Positions 15,582-24,624 of a DNA stretch of 64,000 nucleotides are shown here, in pieces. Origin of the DNA: Holdemania filiformis DSM 12042 (GTDB taxonomy: Bacteria; Bacillota_I; Bacilli_A; Erysipelotrichales; Erysipelotrichaceae); assembly GCF_000157995.1 (NCBI RefSeq), contig NZ_GG657553.1:226549-290548 (forward strand), in the 5' to 3' direction. The notes beneath the pieces were generated by a model. That model was not told the DNA's origin and ran no database searches. It worked only from the letters and a program-made list of their open reading frames with translations. The position numbers were made by a program, and so were the translations under genes. Numbering within the stretch: the first letter of the stretch is position 1; every line of letters starts with the position of its first letter.

Positions 15582-16673
15582 TCAGAACGTGATGTTGACT
15601 TCGGCGACTTCGCCGTCGTCAGCCTGCGTATAATCGATGCCGTAAGCTTCCTGGCTCGGTGTTAAACGACGCTTGAGAACAAACAACGCGACACCCATGA
15701 TGACGCTGCCGATCACTAAAGCCGCGACGAACCCCAGCGGATTGGTAAAGGTCGGAATGACGAACCAGCCGCCATGAGCGACCGGACTCTCGACGCCCCA
15801 CATCATGCACAGACCACCCGCAATTGAACCGCCCAGAACGCTGGACAGCACCACCCGCCACAGGTCGTTCATCGCCAATGGGATAACGCATTCGGTGATC
15901 ATACATACCCCCATCGGGAAGCAGGCCTTCAGGTTTTCCTTTTCATCATTCGTATAAATCGGCTTGCGGAAAAGCTTGCTCAGCCCCCAGGCGATCAGCA
16001 CACCCATCGGCGGAATCATGCACGCAACCATGTGGCACGCTTTCGGTCCATAAATTCCATCCGCCAGCATCGCCGTCGTATATAAGGAAACCGTCTTGTT
16101 GACCGGACCGCCGAAGTCGAACGCCGAACCCGCCGACATGACGAAGCCGTAGACAAACTTGGAACCGGTTGACAGATTCGCCAGAAACTGCGTCATCGCA
16201 TCCATGAAATACGCGATCGGCGTCCCCAGCACGGTAAACATCAGCACGCCGCAGATCAGCGAAGCGAAGAACGGAATGATCAGAATCGGCATCAGGCCCT
16301 TCATCGAATCTGGCAGATGAATATATTTTTTCATGGCATTGACGACATATCCGACTAAAAACGCGCCGACCAATCCGCCTAAGAAACCGGCCTTGATTTC
16401 CGCGCTCACCAAACCAACGACCAGGCCCGGCGCAATGCCCGGCTTATCCGCGATGGAATAGGATATCGCGGCGCAGATGACCGGAATGATCATCGTGGAC
16501 ATCCCCAGATTACCGACCTTGTAGATGATGTAAGCGAAACTGCCGACGGCGTCCTTGACATTCGGACCGCCGAGAATGACGCCCAGTGCCTGGCACAGCC
16601 CGGCGCCGACAACGACGGGAACCATGAACGAGATCCCGGTCATGATGTGTTTCTTGATGATTTTCCAATTCAT
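15582..16673 (-). CDS. PTS system fructose-type EIIC permease
   Basis: This is a 363-residue polytopic protein of about nine or ten membrane helices, matching the fructose-family EIIC (IIC-Fru). Conserved features are SFMVPVVVGAGL, GNLGMSTMIIPV, ADKPGIAPG and DFGGPVNK. It transports the sugar while EIIB phosphorylates it. EIIA, EIIB and EIIC are all separate proteins here. The start has GAGGGAG upstream. A 148-base gap separates it from EIIB, wider than elsewhere in this operon, and I see no clear terminator there. Confidence 0.92.
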   Translation of the reverse strand: MNWKIIKKHIMTGISFMVPVVVGAGLCQALGVILGGPNVKDAVGSFAYIIYKVGNLGMSTMIIPVICAAISYSIADKPGIAPGLVVGLVSAEIKAGFLGGLVGAFLVGYVVNAMKKYIHLPDSMKGLMPILIIPFFASLICGVLMFTVLGTPIAYFMDAMTQFLANLSTGSKFVYGFVMSAGSAFDFGGPVNKTVSLYTTAMLADGIYGPKACHMVACMIPPMGVLIAWGLSKLFRKPIYTNDEKENLKACFPMGVCMITECVIPLAMNDLWRVVLSSVLGGSIAGGLCMMWGVESPVAHGGWFVIPTFTNPLGFVAALVIGSVIMGVALFVLKRRLTPSQEAYGIDYTQADDGEVAEVNITF

Positions 16674-16821
16674 TAAATTCTCCCTCTTTTCTTTTTAAGC
16701 TGTCTTGTTTTCGGACAAGGCTGGATCACCGCGAAGTCCTTTATTCCAATCGCTTCAGGATTCTGCAAGGACAAGTATTCCGGTTTTGGAGTTTCCAAGC
16801 AATGATCCGCCGCCATGAATC

Positions 16822-17139
16822 TCAGCGATAATTTTTCAATGTCGCTTCAATCTTCTTCAGGAAACCTTCCGTGTTGCGCATGACGTCTTCCGTCCGGCAT
16901 CGCACGATCGGTTTGCCTTTAAAGCGTTCTTCCCCGGTAATCTTGACGTCGACCGCTAACAGCACGACGTCGGCGTCCGCAATTTCCTGGGCCGTCAGCT
17001 CGTCTTCCGCGCCAATCGACCCCTGGGTTTCAATCCGGCAAGGATAGCCGCAGGCTTTGGCCGCTTCGATGATTTTCTTTTTCGTGATGTAGGTATGTGC
17101 GATCCCGGTTGGACAAGCAGTAATTCCGACGATCTTCAT
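16822..17139 (-). CDS. PTS system fructose-type EIIB
   Basis: This is a 105-residue IIB-Fru domain protein. C9 in ITACPTGIAHT is the phosphate-accepting cysteine. It passes phosphate from EIIA to the incoming sugar at EIIC. Length is typical for a free-standing IIB. Its start overlaps the EIIA stop by 4 bases (ATGA), with AGGAGG upstream, so the two are translationally coupled. Confidence 0.95.
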   Translation of the reverse strand: MKIVGITACPTGIAHTYITKKKIIEAAKACGYPCRIETQGSIGAEDELTAQEIADADVVLLAVDVKITGEERFKGKPIVRCRTEDVMRNTEGFLKKIEATLKNYR

Positions 17140-17597
17140 TCCGATTCCTCCTTTCTTAAAATATTGACGATTTCCTCAACCGTCCGGGCGTGATGGAGTG
17201 TGTCAATCACGTCCTTATCCAATAACAGCTGGGCGACATGGGACAGAAGCATAATATGCTGCGACATATCTACGTCGCGAATCGCAAACATAATAATGCA
17301 GCGGACCGGTTTATCGTCAAACGTTTCCCAGCTGACGTCGGTGCGGGTGCGTCCAATCGCAATGACGCTGCGGTTCACGACTGCGGAACGGCCGTGGGGA
17401 ATCGCAATTCCCTCGCCGATTCCCGTAACCCCTTCCGCTTCACGGTGAACCAGCTCGTCGATAAACGGCTGTTCTTCCCGGATCACCCCGTTTTCATAAA
17501 GCATGCGCGTCATCTGCGTGAATACTTCTTCCTTGGTTCCGGCCTTTAAGTCCAGATTGACGTTTTCTTCCAGTAATACTTCTCTGATATCCAACAT
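17136..17597 (-). CDS. PTS system fructose/mannitol-type EIIA
   Basis: This is a 153-residue PtsN/IIA-Fru domain protein. H68 in GEGIAIPHGRS is the phosphorylation site used by HPr. It lies 14 bases after the PRD regulator and overlaps EIIB. As in other PRD operons, its phosphorylation state probably feeds back on the regulator's activity. Confidence 0.94.
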   Translation of the reverse strand: MLDIREVLLEENVNLDLKAGTKEEVFTQMTRMLYENGVIREEQPFIDELVHREAEGVTGIGEGIAIPHGRSAVVNRSVIAIGRTRTDVSWETFDDKPVRCIIMFAIRDVDMSQHIMLLSHVAQLLLDKDVIDTLHHARTVEEIVNILRKEESE

Positions 17598-17611
17598 AAG
17601 AGTCCCTTTCT

Positions 17612-19132
17612 TTATTCCTTCAGCGCACGCCGGACTTCCTCAATGTCCTTGGGATCCAGCAGCACGGAAACCGTCACGCTCGGACAGGAAATTTCAAAAT
17701 CGAGGCCGACGGTCGTTAAGATCAAATCCAGATCTGATACATCCCGGTTCTTGAGCTGCCGTAAGGAGATAACAGCGGCAATCTCCAATTCAGGGAAAAC
17801 GGTCGCTACTCGTTTTTTCAGTAGATGCGATGTTCCGATTCCCGTCGAACAAACCAACAGTACCCGCCGCCGCGGAGTCTTCGGCTCCAGTGCCAGCTGG
17901 AAATACAAACAGAGATAACACAGCTCATCCTCGGAAATAAAATGCTTCGGATAATATTTTTTCTTGAGTTCCAGCACTGCGCTTTTCACCTGGGCGTACA
18001 TTTGCGGAAATTCCGCGACCGTCTTCTCTCTTAACAGGCAGACGATCCGGACGTTATACTGAATCCGCGTGATCATCGAATTGATATGCAGAAGCAGGCT
18101 GTAAAACAAATTGGCGTCCTCGGTGAAACGGACCTGCGTTTCCGCCTCCATCTGTTGGATCAGTTCCTCACAGAACGCGAGCACCTCCGGCTGCGTGCTT
18201 TGCAGCGTCTGGCCGATCACTTCCCGCTTTGGCAGCTCACCCACGCCGCAGCCCATAAAGTGTGTGTAAATATACAACAGCTCGTTGGGTGGAAATGTGA
18301 TCTGTACGGCTTGAGAAAAGGTCTGGACGCACGCCGCGATCTTCTTGTAAATCAGCGGATTGATCAGCTTGGGATCCATAACACCGCCGGGATTGATATA
18401 ACGCCGGCTGCGCATCCGTTCCATCGCGATCAGGATGTGCGTAACGATGTTGATGTAGTAAATATCGCCGAGAACGACGCCGATCGCCTCCTCAATCTCA
18501 CCGACGCATTGTTCGACCTGACGCAAAGACTGAATGCCGTAGATGCCGGCCAGCACCATCCGGTTTTCCTCGTTCAGCCGTGTCGGAAGTTCATTGCGCG
18601 GCAACGGATCGAAATGGTGAATTTTGTTCAGCACCCCGGCGACTTCATTGCGGATCGTCAATTCCCGTCCGGTGATATACGTGCCTTCGCGGGTTCGGTT
18701 TAAGGTCAGACCCGCTTCACGAATCCGCTGTTCCACCGCGGCCAGATCGTTGACAATCGAGCTGCTTCCCACGTAATACTTTTCGGAAAGACTGCGGATA
18801 GTCGTTGGCTGGGGTGCGTTCAGCAGTAAGTCCAGATAAATTCGATGCCGCCGGTCTTCCACGGAATCCCCCGCGTTCAGCCGCTCTCCGCCGTAAATCC
18901 AGCGGTTTAACCGGCTGCGGTCCGCATTGCCGCAGTCCAGCGCAATGCCCTGGATACTGCGGGTAAGGGTGTAGTCCAGCGACAGGCCCAGGATTTCAAT
19001 CCGTTTAAAATCGCGCTGAATCGTTTTGACCGAACAGCCAAACTGCCGGGCCAGCTCGGGTCCCCGCAGCGGTTCTGTATTCGCCGCTAACAATCTCAAA
19101 ATCTGAAGCTGCCGTTCATTGAGATCTTCCAT
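17612..19132 (-). CDS. PRD-containing transcriptional regulator (BglG/MtlR/LicR-type activator)
   Basis: This is a 506-residue protein. An N-terminal DeoR/HTH-11-type domain (residues ~1-55, RQFGCSVKTIQRDF) is followed by a second winged-helix domain and two PTS regulation domains (about 165-390). A GatB-like EIIB domain with VCSTGIGTSHLL and a probable phosphocysteine follows near residue 405. Such proteins activate the adjacent PTS operon according to phosphorylation by HPr and EII proteins. There is no C-terminal EIIA domain; the free EIIA gene follows instead. The ATG at 19132 has AAAGGAA 7 bases upstream, better placed than the ATG at 19138. Confidence 0.9.
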   Translation of the reverse strand: MEDLNERQLQILRLLAANTEPLRGPELARQFGCSVKTIQRDFKRIEILGLSLDYTLTRSIQGIALDCGNADRSRLNRWIYGGERLNAGDSVEDRRHRIYLDLLLNAPQPTTIRSLSEKYYVGSSSIVNDLAAVEQRIREAGLTLNRTREGTYITGRELTIRNEVAGVLNKIHHFDPLPRNELPTRLNEENRMVLAGIYGIQSLRQVEQCVGEIEEAIGVVLGDIYYINIVTHILIAMERMRSRRYINPGGVMDPKLINPLIYKKIAACVQTFSQAVQITFPPNELLYIYTHFMGCGVGELPKREVIGQTLQSTQPEVLAFCEELIQQMEAETQVRFTEDANLFYSLLLHINSMITRIQYNVRIVCLLREKTVAEFPQMYAQVKSAVLELKKKYYPKHFISEDELCYLCLYFQLALEPKTPRRRVLLVCSTGIGTSHLLKKRVATVFPELEIAAVISLRQLKNRDVSDLDLILTTVGLDFEISCPSVTVSVLLDPKDIEEVRRALKE

Positions 19133-19310
19133 AGGCATTTCCTTTCTTCGGTTTCATCATAATCAAAGTTTCAAGAAGAAACCATACCAAAACATGTCGC
19201 GGTTTCCCGGACAATTTTAGTGCTTCTTCGACTTCTGCTTTCATCATGACGCCCTTGAAACCAGGAAGAAAGCGGTAATTTTTTCCATTTCTTTGCGTGC
19301 TAAATTGCAT
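19116..19310 (-). CDS. Possible small leader ORF upstream of the PRD regulator
   Basis: A 64-codon frame starts at an ATG with AGGGGA 6 bases upstream and overlaps the regulator start by 17 bases. The product is basic and resembles nothing I know. It could be a leader peptide or chance. The stretch 19139-19429 otherwise holds only the terminator at 19342-19375 and presumably the promoter of the PTS operon. Confidence 0.25.
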   Translation of the reverse strand: MQFSTQRNGKNYRFLPGFKGVMMKAEVEEALKLSGKPRHVLVWFLLETLIMMKPKKGNAYGRSQ

Positions 19311-19341
19311 CGTTCATCCCCTGATTCATTGCCCAAAGTAT

Positions 19342-19375
19342 AAAAAAAAGGATTTCCCCCTATTAAGAGAAAATC
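19342..19375 (-). terminator. Intrinsic terminator of the DUF4230 gene
   Basis: A stem GGATTTTC / GGAAATCC (imperfect) is followed by eight T on the minus strand, 55 bases past the stop at 19430. Confidence 0.65.
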
Positions 19376-19429
19376 CCGCATTGCCTTAATAATTCGGCGT
19401 CTGCCTTCGCCGATGATCCTGAAGCCGAA

Positions 19430-20053
19430 TTACGCTTCCTTCGCTTCCTGAACCTGGATCGTATAGTCCGGGTTGGCAGTTTCCAGCAGCTGGCTGATCA
19501 CCTCGCCTGCTTTCTTACGTGCTTCCTCAAGCAGTCCGCCGTCGACGACCTTCCCCTCCATGACCGTTTTCTGCTGCTTGGAGAACGCGGCATAGTCGGA
19601 AATACTGATCGGATTAAAGAGATTATTGGATTCATCATAGACCTCGATGCTCGCTTCGTCGACCTCGTGGCTTAAAATCTCCGCCGGCGGCAGCGTGATC
19701 GTGATCGTCTTGTCCTGAACGTCGATCTGAACGTCGTCCAGCCGGACGCCGGCCGTGATTTTCCCGTCATACGCTAAAATGAAGCTGGCTTTGGTCAACG
19801 GAATTGTCCATCCGTTGAGATCGGCGTTTTTCTCAAATTTACCCATATTCGTGTAATGATATTCCACGGTCGTCAGCTGACTGACGGAACGCAGCTGCTG
19901 AAACAAGGTGTCGCTGGTCACCGTCGTCTTGCCGGAATGACTCCGCTGCGCCAGCAGGACGCCGCCTAAGAAGCAAACCGCCCCCAGAATCAAAGCGACG
20001 ATAGTGATACTGATCATCTTGCGGATGATCGACTGATTTTGTTTTTTACTCAT
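19430..20053 (-). CDS. DUF4230 domain membrane-anchored protein
   Basis: This is a 207-residue protein with an N-terminal membrane anchor at about residues 12-35 and an extracytoplasmic DUF4230 domain. The domain has the usual run of short strands (TTVEYHYTNMGKF, KITITLPPAEILSHEVD) and a helical C-terminus. The function of DUF4230 is not known. The start has GGAGGCAGG upstream. It is a single gene downstream of prs, separated from it by the prs terminator. Confidence 0.8.
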   Translation of the reverse strand: MSKKQNQSIIRKMISITIVALILGAVCFLGGVLLAQRSHSGKTTVTSDTLFQQLRSVSQLTTVEYHYTNMGKFEKNADLNGWTIPLTKASFILAYDGKITAGVRLDDVQIDVQDKTITITLPPAEILSHEVDEASIEVYDESNNLFNPISISDYAAFSKQQKTVMEGKVVDGGLLEEARKKAGEVISQLLETANPDYTIQVQEAKEA

Positions 20054-20165
20054 GAACCTGCCTCCAGCCCGGAATCGACAAAATTTGGCGAACTCTGTCG
20101 GTTTCTGTCGCTTCCATTATACCACGTCCGCTTTCCTCCCGCTGACGCTTTTGTGTTTGCCGCAA

Positions 20166-20192
20166 GAAAAAAACGGGTGTTTCCTACACCCG
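20166..20192 (-). terminator. Intrinsic terminator of glmU-prs
   Basis: A perfect 7-bp stem CGGGTGT / ACACCCG is followed by eight consecutive T on the minus strand, 60 bases after the prs stop. Confidence 0.9.
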
Positions 20193-20252
20193 CAGCCCCG
20201 CTTTGCACAAGGGCGAATCGTTTTCGGAAATTCCCGTTTTTAATCAATCAGT

Positions 20253-21209
20253 TTAGTCGTTGAACAGATCGTAAACGGCGCTGACCGGATTCTTCAGCTG
20301 GATCGCTTCGATCGTCTTCGCCAGCATGTAGCCGACAGACAGCAGCGTGATCTTATCCGTGCCGTTCTTCTTTTCTTCGCTTAACGGAATCGTGTTGGTG
20401 ATGACCATTTCCTTAATGTAGGAATTCTGAATCCGTTCGATCGCCGGTCCGCTTAACAGGCCGTGCGTGCAGGCGAAGTAAATTTCCTTCGCGCCTTTTT
20501 CCTTCAAGATGTTGACGCCGGCAATCAACGTGCCGCAGGTATCCGCCATATCGTCGACGATGATCGCGGTCTTCCCTTCAACCTCGCCGATCACATTCAT
20601 CGCTTCCGCGACATTCGGTTTCGGACGACGCTTGTCAATAATCGCCATCGGCGCGTTCAAGCAGTCGGCCAGACGGCGCGCCCGGGTAGTTCCGCCATGG
20701 TCCGGCGAAACGACGACGACATTTTCCAGATTCTTGGAACGGAAATACTGGCCGATCATCGAAACGGCGCTCAGGTCGTCAATTGGAATATTGAAGAAGC
20801 CCTGAATCTGGGTCGCATGCAGATCGATCGTCACGACACGGTTCGCCCCAGCGGTCTGAAGCAGATCCGCAACCAGCTTCGCGGTAATCGGCTGGCGCGC
20901 ACGTGCTTTGCGGTCCTGACGCGCATAACCATAATACGGCATGATGACTGTGATTTCACCTGAGCTGGCGCGCTTGCAGGCATCGATCGCGATCAGTACT
21001 TCCATCAGTCGATCGGAGACCGGCGAACATGTCGACTGGACGATATAAACGGAACGGCCGCGAACTGTTTCCTCCGGCTCCACCATAATTTCTCCATCGG
21101 CAAAATGCTTAACAGAAATCTTTCCCATTGGTAAGCCCAGGTATTCTACGATTTCCTGAGCCAGTTCAACACTGCTGGACAGTGCGAAGACAATTGCATT
21201 CTCGATCAT
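20253..21209 (-). CDS. prs: Ribose-phosphate pyrophosphokinase
   Basis: This is a 318-residue PRPP synthetase, which makes PRPP from ribose 5-phosphate and ATP for nucleotide, His and Trp synthesis. Visible motifs are the ATP loop YYGYARQDRK, DLHATQIQGFF, the flexible-loop region DHGGTTRARR, and the PRPP-binding motif IIVDDMADTCGT. Length is typical. It begins 11 bases after glmU with AAGGAG upstream. The glmU-prs pairing is conserved in Firmicutes. Confidence 0.97.
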   Translation of the reverse strand: MIENAIVFALSSSVELAQEIVEYLGLPMGKISVKHFADGEIMVEPEETVRGRSVYIVQSTCSPVSDRLMEVLIAIDACKRASSGEITVIMPYYGYARQDRKARARQPITAKLVADLLQTAGANRVVTIDLHATQIQGFFNIPIDDLSAVSMIGQYFRSKNLENVVVVSPDHGGTTRARRLADCLNAPMAIIDKRRPKPNVAEAMNVIGEVEGKTAIIVDDMADTCGTLIAGVNILKEKGAKEIYFACTHGLLSGPAIERIQNSYIKEMVITNTIPLSEEKKNGTDKITLLSVGYMLAKTIEAIQLKNPVSAVYDLFND

Positions 21210-21220
21210 GTTTTCTCCTT

Positions 21221-22588
21221 TTATTTTTTCTCTTTGTTTTTGTAGATAAGACCATAACCCGGCTTGTTTTCCTGGCGTACGCGACCGATGGCCATATCCC
21301 CATCCGGCACATCCTGAGTCGCGGTCGATCCCGCGGCGACGACGGCGTTTTCCCCGACCGTAACCGGCGCGATCAAATTGACGTTGCTGCCGATAAAGGC
21401 TCCGTCCTTGACAACTGTGTGGAACTTGTTTTTCCCGTCGTAGTTGACGGTGATGACGCCGCAGCCAATGTTGACTTTCGATCCGATCTCACTGTCGCCC
21501 AGATAAGTCAGATGCGCGCAGCGGCTGTCGAAACCAAACTTGGTGTTCTTAAACTCGACGAAGTTGCCGATCCGGTTCTTACTGTCAATCTCGCAGTTCA
21601 TCCGCAGATGGGCGTAAGGACCGATTTTGACCTCGTCATGAACGATGCTGTCGGTAATGCGCGAGCTGTCGACCGTGCAGTTCTTTCCGATCACGGCGTT
21701 AACCAGAAACGACTGCGGAAGGATTGTCGTCCCGTCGTTGATCACCGTGTTGCCTTCCAGATAGACGTTCGGATACAATGTGACGTCTTTGCCCAAGACG
21801 ACGTCCGGTCCGATATACGTGCTGTCCGGATTGATCAGCGTGACGCCTTCCTCCATCCAATGTTCGTTGATCCGCTTCTGCATCCAGCGGGTTGCCTGCG
21901 CCAGTTCTTTTTTGTCGTTGACGCCGCTGGCTTCAAAGCTGTCCTCGACAATCTTGGCCTTCACGCCTAACCCATGGCGATTGAAGATCTCGACTAAATC
22001 CGTAATGTAATACTCCTGCTGCGCGTTGTCGTTGCGGATTTCCTCAAGATGCTTGAATAAAGCCTGATTGTCAAAACAATAGATGCCGGTGTTGATTTCC
22101 GTGATTTTCCGCTGTTCCTCCGTGCAATCCTTGAATTCCACGATCTTCTCAATCATGCCTTCAGCGTTGCGGATAATCCGGCCGTACTGTTTCGGATCGT
22201 CCAGCACTGCCGTTAACACGACCATGCCGCACTGATCCAGGGCGTCCAGCATTCCCTGATAGGTTGCGCTTTGAATGCAGGGACAATCCCCATTGACGAC
22301 TAAGGTTTTTCCTTCTGCCTGACTCAGAACCGGCGCGGCCTGCATCACCGCATGACCGGTACCCAGCTGCGGGGATTGAAGCACAAACTCACACTGTCCG
22401 CGCATCGCGGCTTCCACCTGTTCGTGGCCAAAACCAACAACGGTTACAATCTTATCGACCTGAATTTTTTTCAGATTGTCAAGGATATGCCCCAGCATTG
22501 GTTTCTGGCAGACCGGGTGCATCACCTTCGGCAGCTCAGAGTGCATGCGTGTACCCTTGCCCGCCGCCATAATAATTGCAGATTTCAT
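21221..22588 (-). CDS. glmU: Bifunctional UDP-N-acetylglucosamine pyrophosphorylase / glucosamine-1-phosphate acetyltransferase
   Basis: This is a 455-residue protein making UDP-GlcNAc for the wall. The N-terminal pyrophosphorylase domain shows AAGKGTRM, with LGTGHAV and NGDCP further on. The C-terminal left-handed beta-helix shows hexapeptide repeats and the acetyltransferase region (HLTYLGDSEIG, GCGVITVNYDGKNKF). The ATG at 22588 has GGAGGACG upstream and gives the family's normal start and length. A longer frame to 22621 is unlikely. It is the first gene of the glmU-prs operon. Confidence 0.97.
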   Translation of the reverse strand: MKSAIIMAAGKGTRMHSELPKVMHPVCQKPMLGHILDNLKKIQVDKIVTVVGFGHEQVEAAMRGQCEFVLQSPQLGTGHAVMQAAPVLSQAEGKTLVVNGDCPCIQSATYQGMLDALDQCGMVVLTAVLDDPKQYGRIIRNAEGMIEKIVEFKDCTEEQRKITEINTGIYCFDNQALFKHLEEIRNDNAQQEYYITDLVEIFNRHGLGVKAKIVEDSFEASGVNDKKELAQATRWMQKRINEHWMEEGVTLINPDSTYIGPDVVLGKDVTLYPNVYLEGNTVINDGTTILPQSFLVNAVIGKNCTVDSSRITDSIVHDEVKIGPYAHLRMNCEIDSKNRIGNFVEFKNTKFGFDSRCAHLTYLGDSEIGSKVNIGCGVITVNYDGKNKFHTVVKDGAFIGSNVNLIAPVTVGENAVVAAGSTATQDVPDGDMAIGRVRQENKPGYGLIYKNKEKK

Positions 22589-22901
22589 TATCCATCGTCC
22601 TCCATAGTCTATTTTACTCAAACTCGCCCTTTAAAAAAAGCCTAAAGTGATGTTTTTTCCTGGGATTTCCTGTTTTTTACAGTTATTTACAGCGGGTTTT
22701 GGAATTTCGTGCCTTGCTTTTGAAATGTAGGGGCTTTCATTTAATTTCAAAGCGCTTCTCTTCTGGAAATAGAACCTGAAAATCGTTCAGGCAATCACAG
22801 CTGGAATTTAATTAAAAGGCAAAAAGAATCTTCGGAAAGGCCGGATCAAAGAAAAATGCAGGCTCCCGCAGAGTCCTGCATTCAAAGTTCAGTGTCCCTA
22901 T
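22589..22901. other. Gap between glmU start and ispE end
   Basis: These 313 bases hold the ispE terminator near the left end and presumably the glmU promoter on the right. No convincing gene, tRNA or riboswitch is visible, and I could not place a clear promoter. Confidence 0.6.
22852..22880 (-). terminator. Intrinsic terminator of rnmV-rsmA-ispE
   Basis: A stem TGCAGG-CTC / GAG-CCTGCA with small bulges is followed by TTTTTC on the minus strand, about 20 bases after the ispE stop. Confidence 0.75.
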
Positions 22902-23777
22902 TTATTGGTGTGAACGATTCGTCCAGCCGGGTTCTTCCTGCGGCCGCAGTTCCGTCTTACGGATAAACGCCGCTTTTTTTCGCATCACCGCCGCGCCTTT
23001 TTCCAACAGCTCCGGATCGCGTGTCAGCGCGAACACCGTGGATCCGCTGCCCGACATCAACGCCCCGTCGAAGCCCAGCCCCAGCAGATCCCGCTTGATC
23101 GTCGCAATCTGGGGCACCAGCTTAAACGCGCTCTGTTCCAGCGTGTTGCCCAGCGACTGAAGCACGCCCTCATAATCGTTGGCGATCAAAGCCTGGCGCA
23201 TCTTGCGGCAGTCAGGATGTTCGGCGCAGCTGAAATCCAGCGTTTCAAACGCCACCTTTGTGGATACGCCCTTATATGGTTTTACTAACAAGAGATAAAA
23301 CGGCGTATGCACGCGGAAATGTTCCAGATTCTCGCCGATGCCAGTCACAAACGCCGGCCGGCTGCGCAGGCAGAACGGCACGTCCGCTCCGACCTTCTTG
23401 GCAATTTCGACCATCTTCTCATTATCCATCCCCAGCCGCAGCATCTTGTTCAGCGCCCGGATCGCCGCCGCCCCGTCGGTGCTGCCCCCGGCCATTCCGG
23501 CCTGCGTCGGAATGTGCTTCTGCAAGGTAATCTCAAAGTTCTCCTTGAAACCATATTCCTCGCGAAGCAGCTCGATTGCCTTCACAATCGTATTTCGCCG
23601 GTCTAACGGAAGGTACGGCACATTGCTTTGCAGGCGCAGCTCGTCGCTGAATTCAAAGTTCAGCGTATCATAGAGATTCACCGGCGCCATGATCATTTCC
23701 AGTTCATGATATCCATCCTCACGCCGGCATACGACATCCAGACACAGGTTAATTTTCGCGTAAGCTCTTTGTTTCAT
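22902..23777 (-). CDS. ispE: 4-diphosphocytidyl-2-C-methyl-D-erythritol kinase
   Basis: This is a 291-residue GHMP kinase of the MEP isoprenoid pathway, which phosphorylates CDP-methylerythritol. It shows the N-terminal AYAKINLCLDV, the ATP-binding motif PTQAGMAGGSTDGAAA (residues ~90-105) and the C-terminal MSGSGSTVFAL. The start has GAGGTGACGT upstream. Its first 29 bases overlap the rsmA end, so the two are translationally coupled. Confidence 0.96.
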   Translation of the reverse strand: MKQRAYAKINLCLDVVCRREDGYHELEMIMAPVNLYDTLNFEFSDELRLQSNVPYLPLDRRNTIVKAIELLREEYGFKENFEITLQKHIPTQAGMAGGSTDGAAAIRALNKMLRLGMDNEKMVEIAKKVGADVPFCLRSRPAFVTGIGENLEHFRVHTPFYLLLVKPYKGVSTKVAFETLDFSCAEHPDCRKMRQALIANDYEGVLQSLGNTLEQSAFKLVPQIATIKRDLLGLGFDGALMSGSGSTVFALTRDPELLEKGAAVMRKKAAFIRKTELRPQEEPGWTNRSHQ

Positions 23778-24624
23778 ACGTCACCTCATACAGATCAAGA
23801 AACTGATCCAGCGTCATCGTTTCCGCCCGCAGCGAAGGTTCCAGTCCAGCTTCATTCAACAGCCGGGTAGCTTCATCCTTGTCCTGCAGATATTCGCGGA
23901 AGTTGTTGTAGAGCGTCTTGCGGCGCTGCTTGAAGCACCCTTTGACCAGCGCGAAGAACTGCGCTTCATCCCGAGCGGTACGCACAGGCTGCCTGCGGGT
24001 AAACTGCACGACGGCCGAGTCCACAGCCGGACGGGGATTGAAAATCGTCTTGGGGATTTTCATTACCGTCTGAACCTGATATTGATACTGCACGATCACG
24101 CTCAGCGCATTGTAGTCCTTCGTCGAAACCGCAGCGGTAAAGCGGTCGGCGACTTCCTTTTGCATCATGACGGTAATCACCGGAATATCCGCCTTGCTTT
24201 CAAAGATTTTAAATAAGATCGGAGTCGTAATATAATACGGCAGATTCGCGCAGACCAGAACCTGATTCCACTGTGTTTTCAGCTTCTCCACCGTCGCGTT
24301 CAGGTCCGCTTCCAGAAAGTCCTGATGAACGACCTCGACGTGCGGATAATCGGAAAGCGTATCGGCCAGCACCTCGATCAGGCGGTCGTCGATCTCAAAC
24401 GCCAGCACCTGACCGGCCACTCTCGCCAGCTGTTCCGTCAGAGCGCCGATGCCTGGGCCGATCTCGATCACAGCGCTGTGTTCATCCGCATGGGACAGCC
24501 GCGCAATCTTTTCCACGATTCCCGGCTCGATAATAAAGTTCTGACCAAAATTCTTTTTTGCGTACAGGTCATATTTCGCTAAGATTTCATTCGTTCTCGC
24601 CATGGTGGCGATCGGCTTATTCAT
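23749..24624 (-). CDS. rsmA: 16S rRNA dimethyladenosine transferase
   Basis: This is a 291-residue KsgA/RsmA methyltransferase that dimethylates two adjacent adenosines near the 3' end of 16S rRNA. Motif I is EIGPGIGALTEQL. The catalytic motif is NLPYYITTPILF. The substrate-binding FNPRPAVDSAVV is also visible. It overlaps rnmV by 8 bases upstream and ispE downstream. The rnmV-rsmA pairing is typical of Firmicutes. Confidence 0.97.
   Translation of the reverse strand: MNKPIATMARTNEILAKYDLYAKKNFGQNFIIEPGIVEKIARLSHADEHSAVIEIGPGIGALTEQLARVAGQVLAFEIDDRLIEVLADTLSDYPHVEVVHQDFLEADLNATVEKLKTQWNQVLVCANLPYYITTPILFKIFESKADIPVITVMMQKEVADRFTAAVSTKDYNALSVIVQYQYQVQTVMKIPKTIFNPRPAVDSAVVQFTRRQPVRTARDEAQFFALVKGCFKQRRKTLYNNFREYLQDKDEATRLLNEAGLEPSLRAETMTLDQFLDLYEVTYETKSLREN

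Noticed and set aside
16674-16821. Terminator or riboswitch between EIIB and EIIC
   Set aside because: Only a weak five-base stem (CTTGT/ACAAG) is visible and no T-run follows, so I see no regulated break there.
21128-21970. 280-codon plus-strand frame opposite glmU
   Set aside because: It is antisense to glmU, whose motifs are certain. Length comes from GC-rich codon structure.
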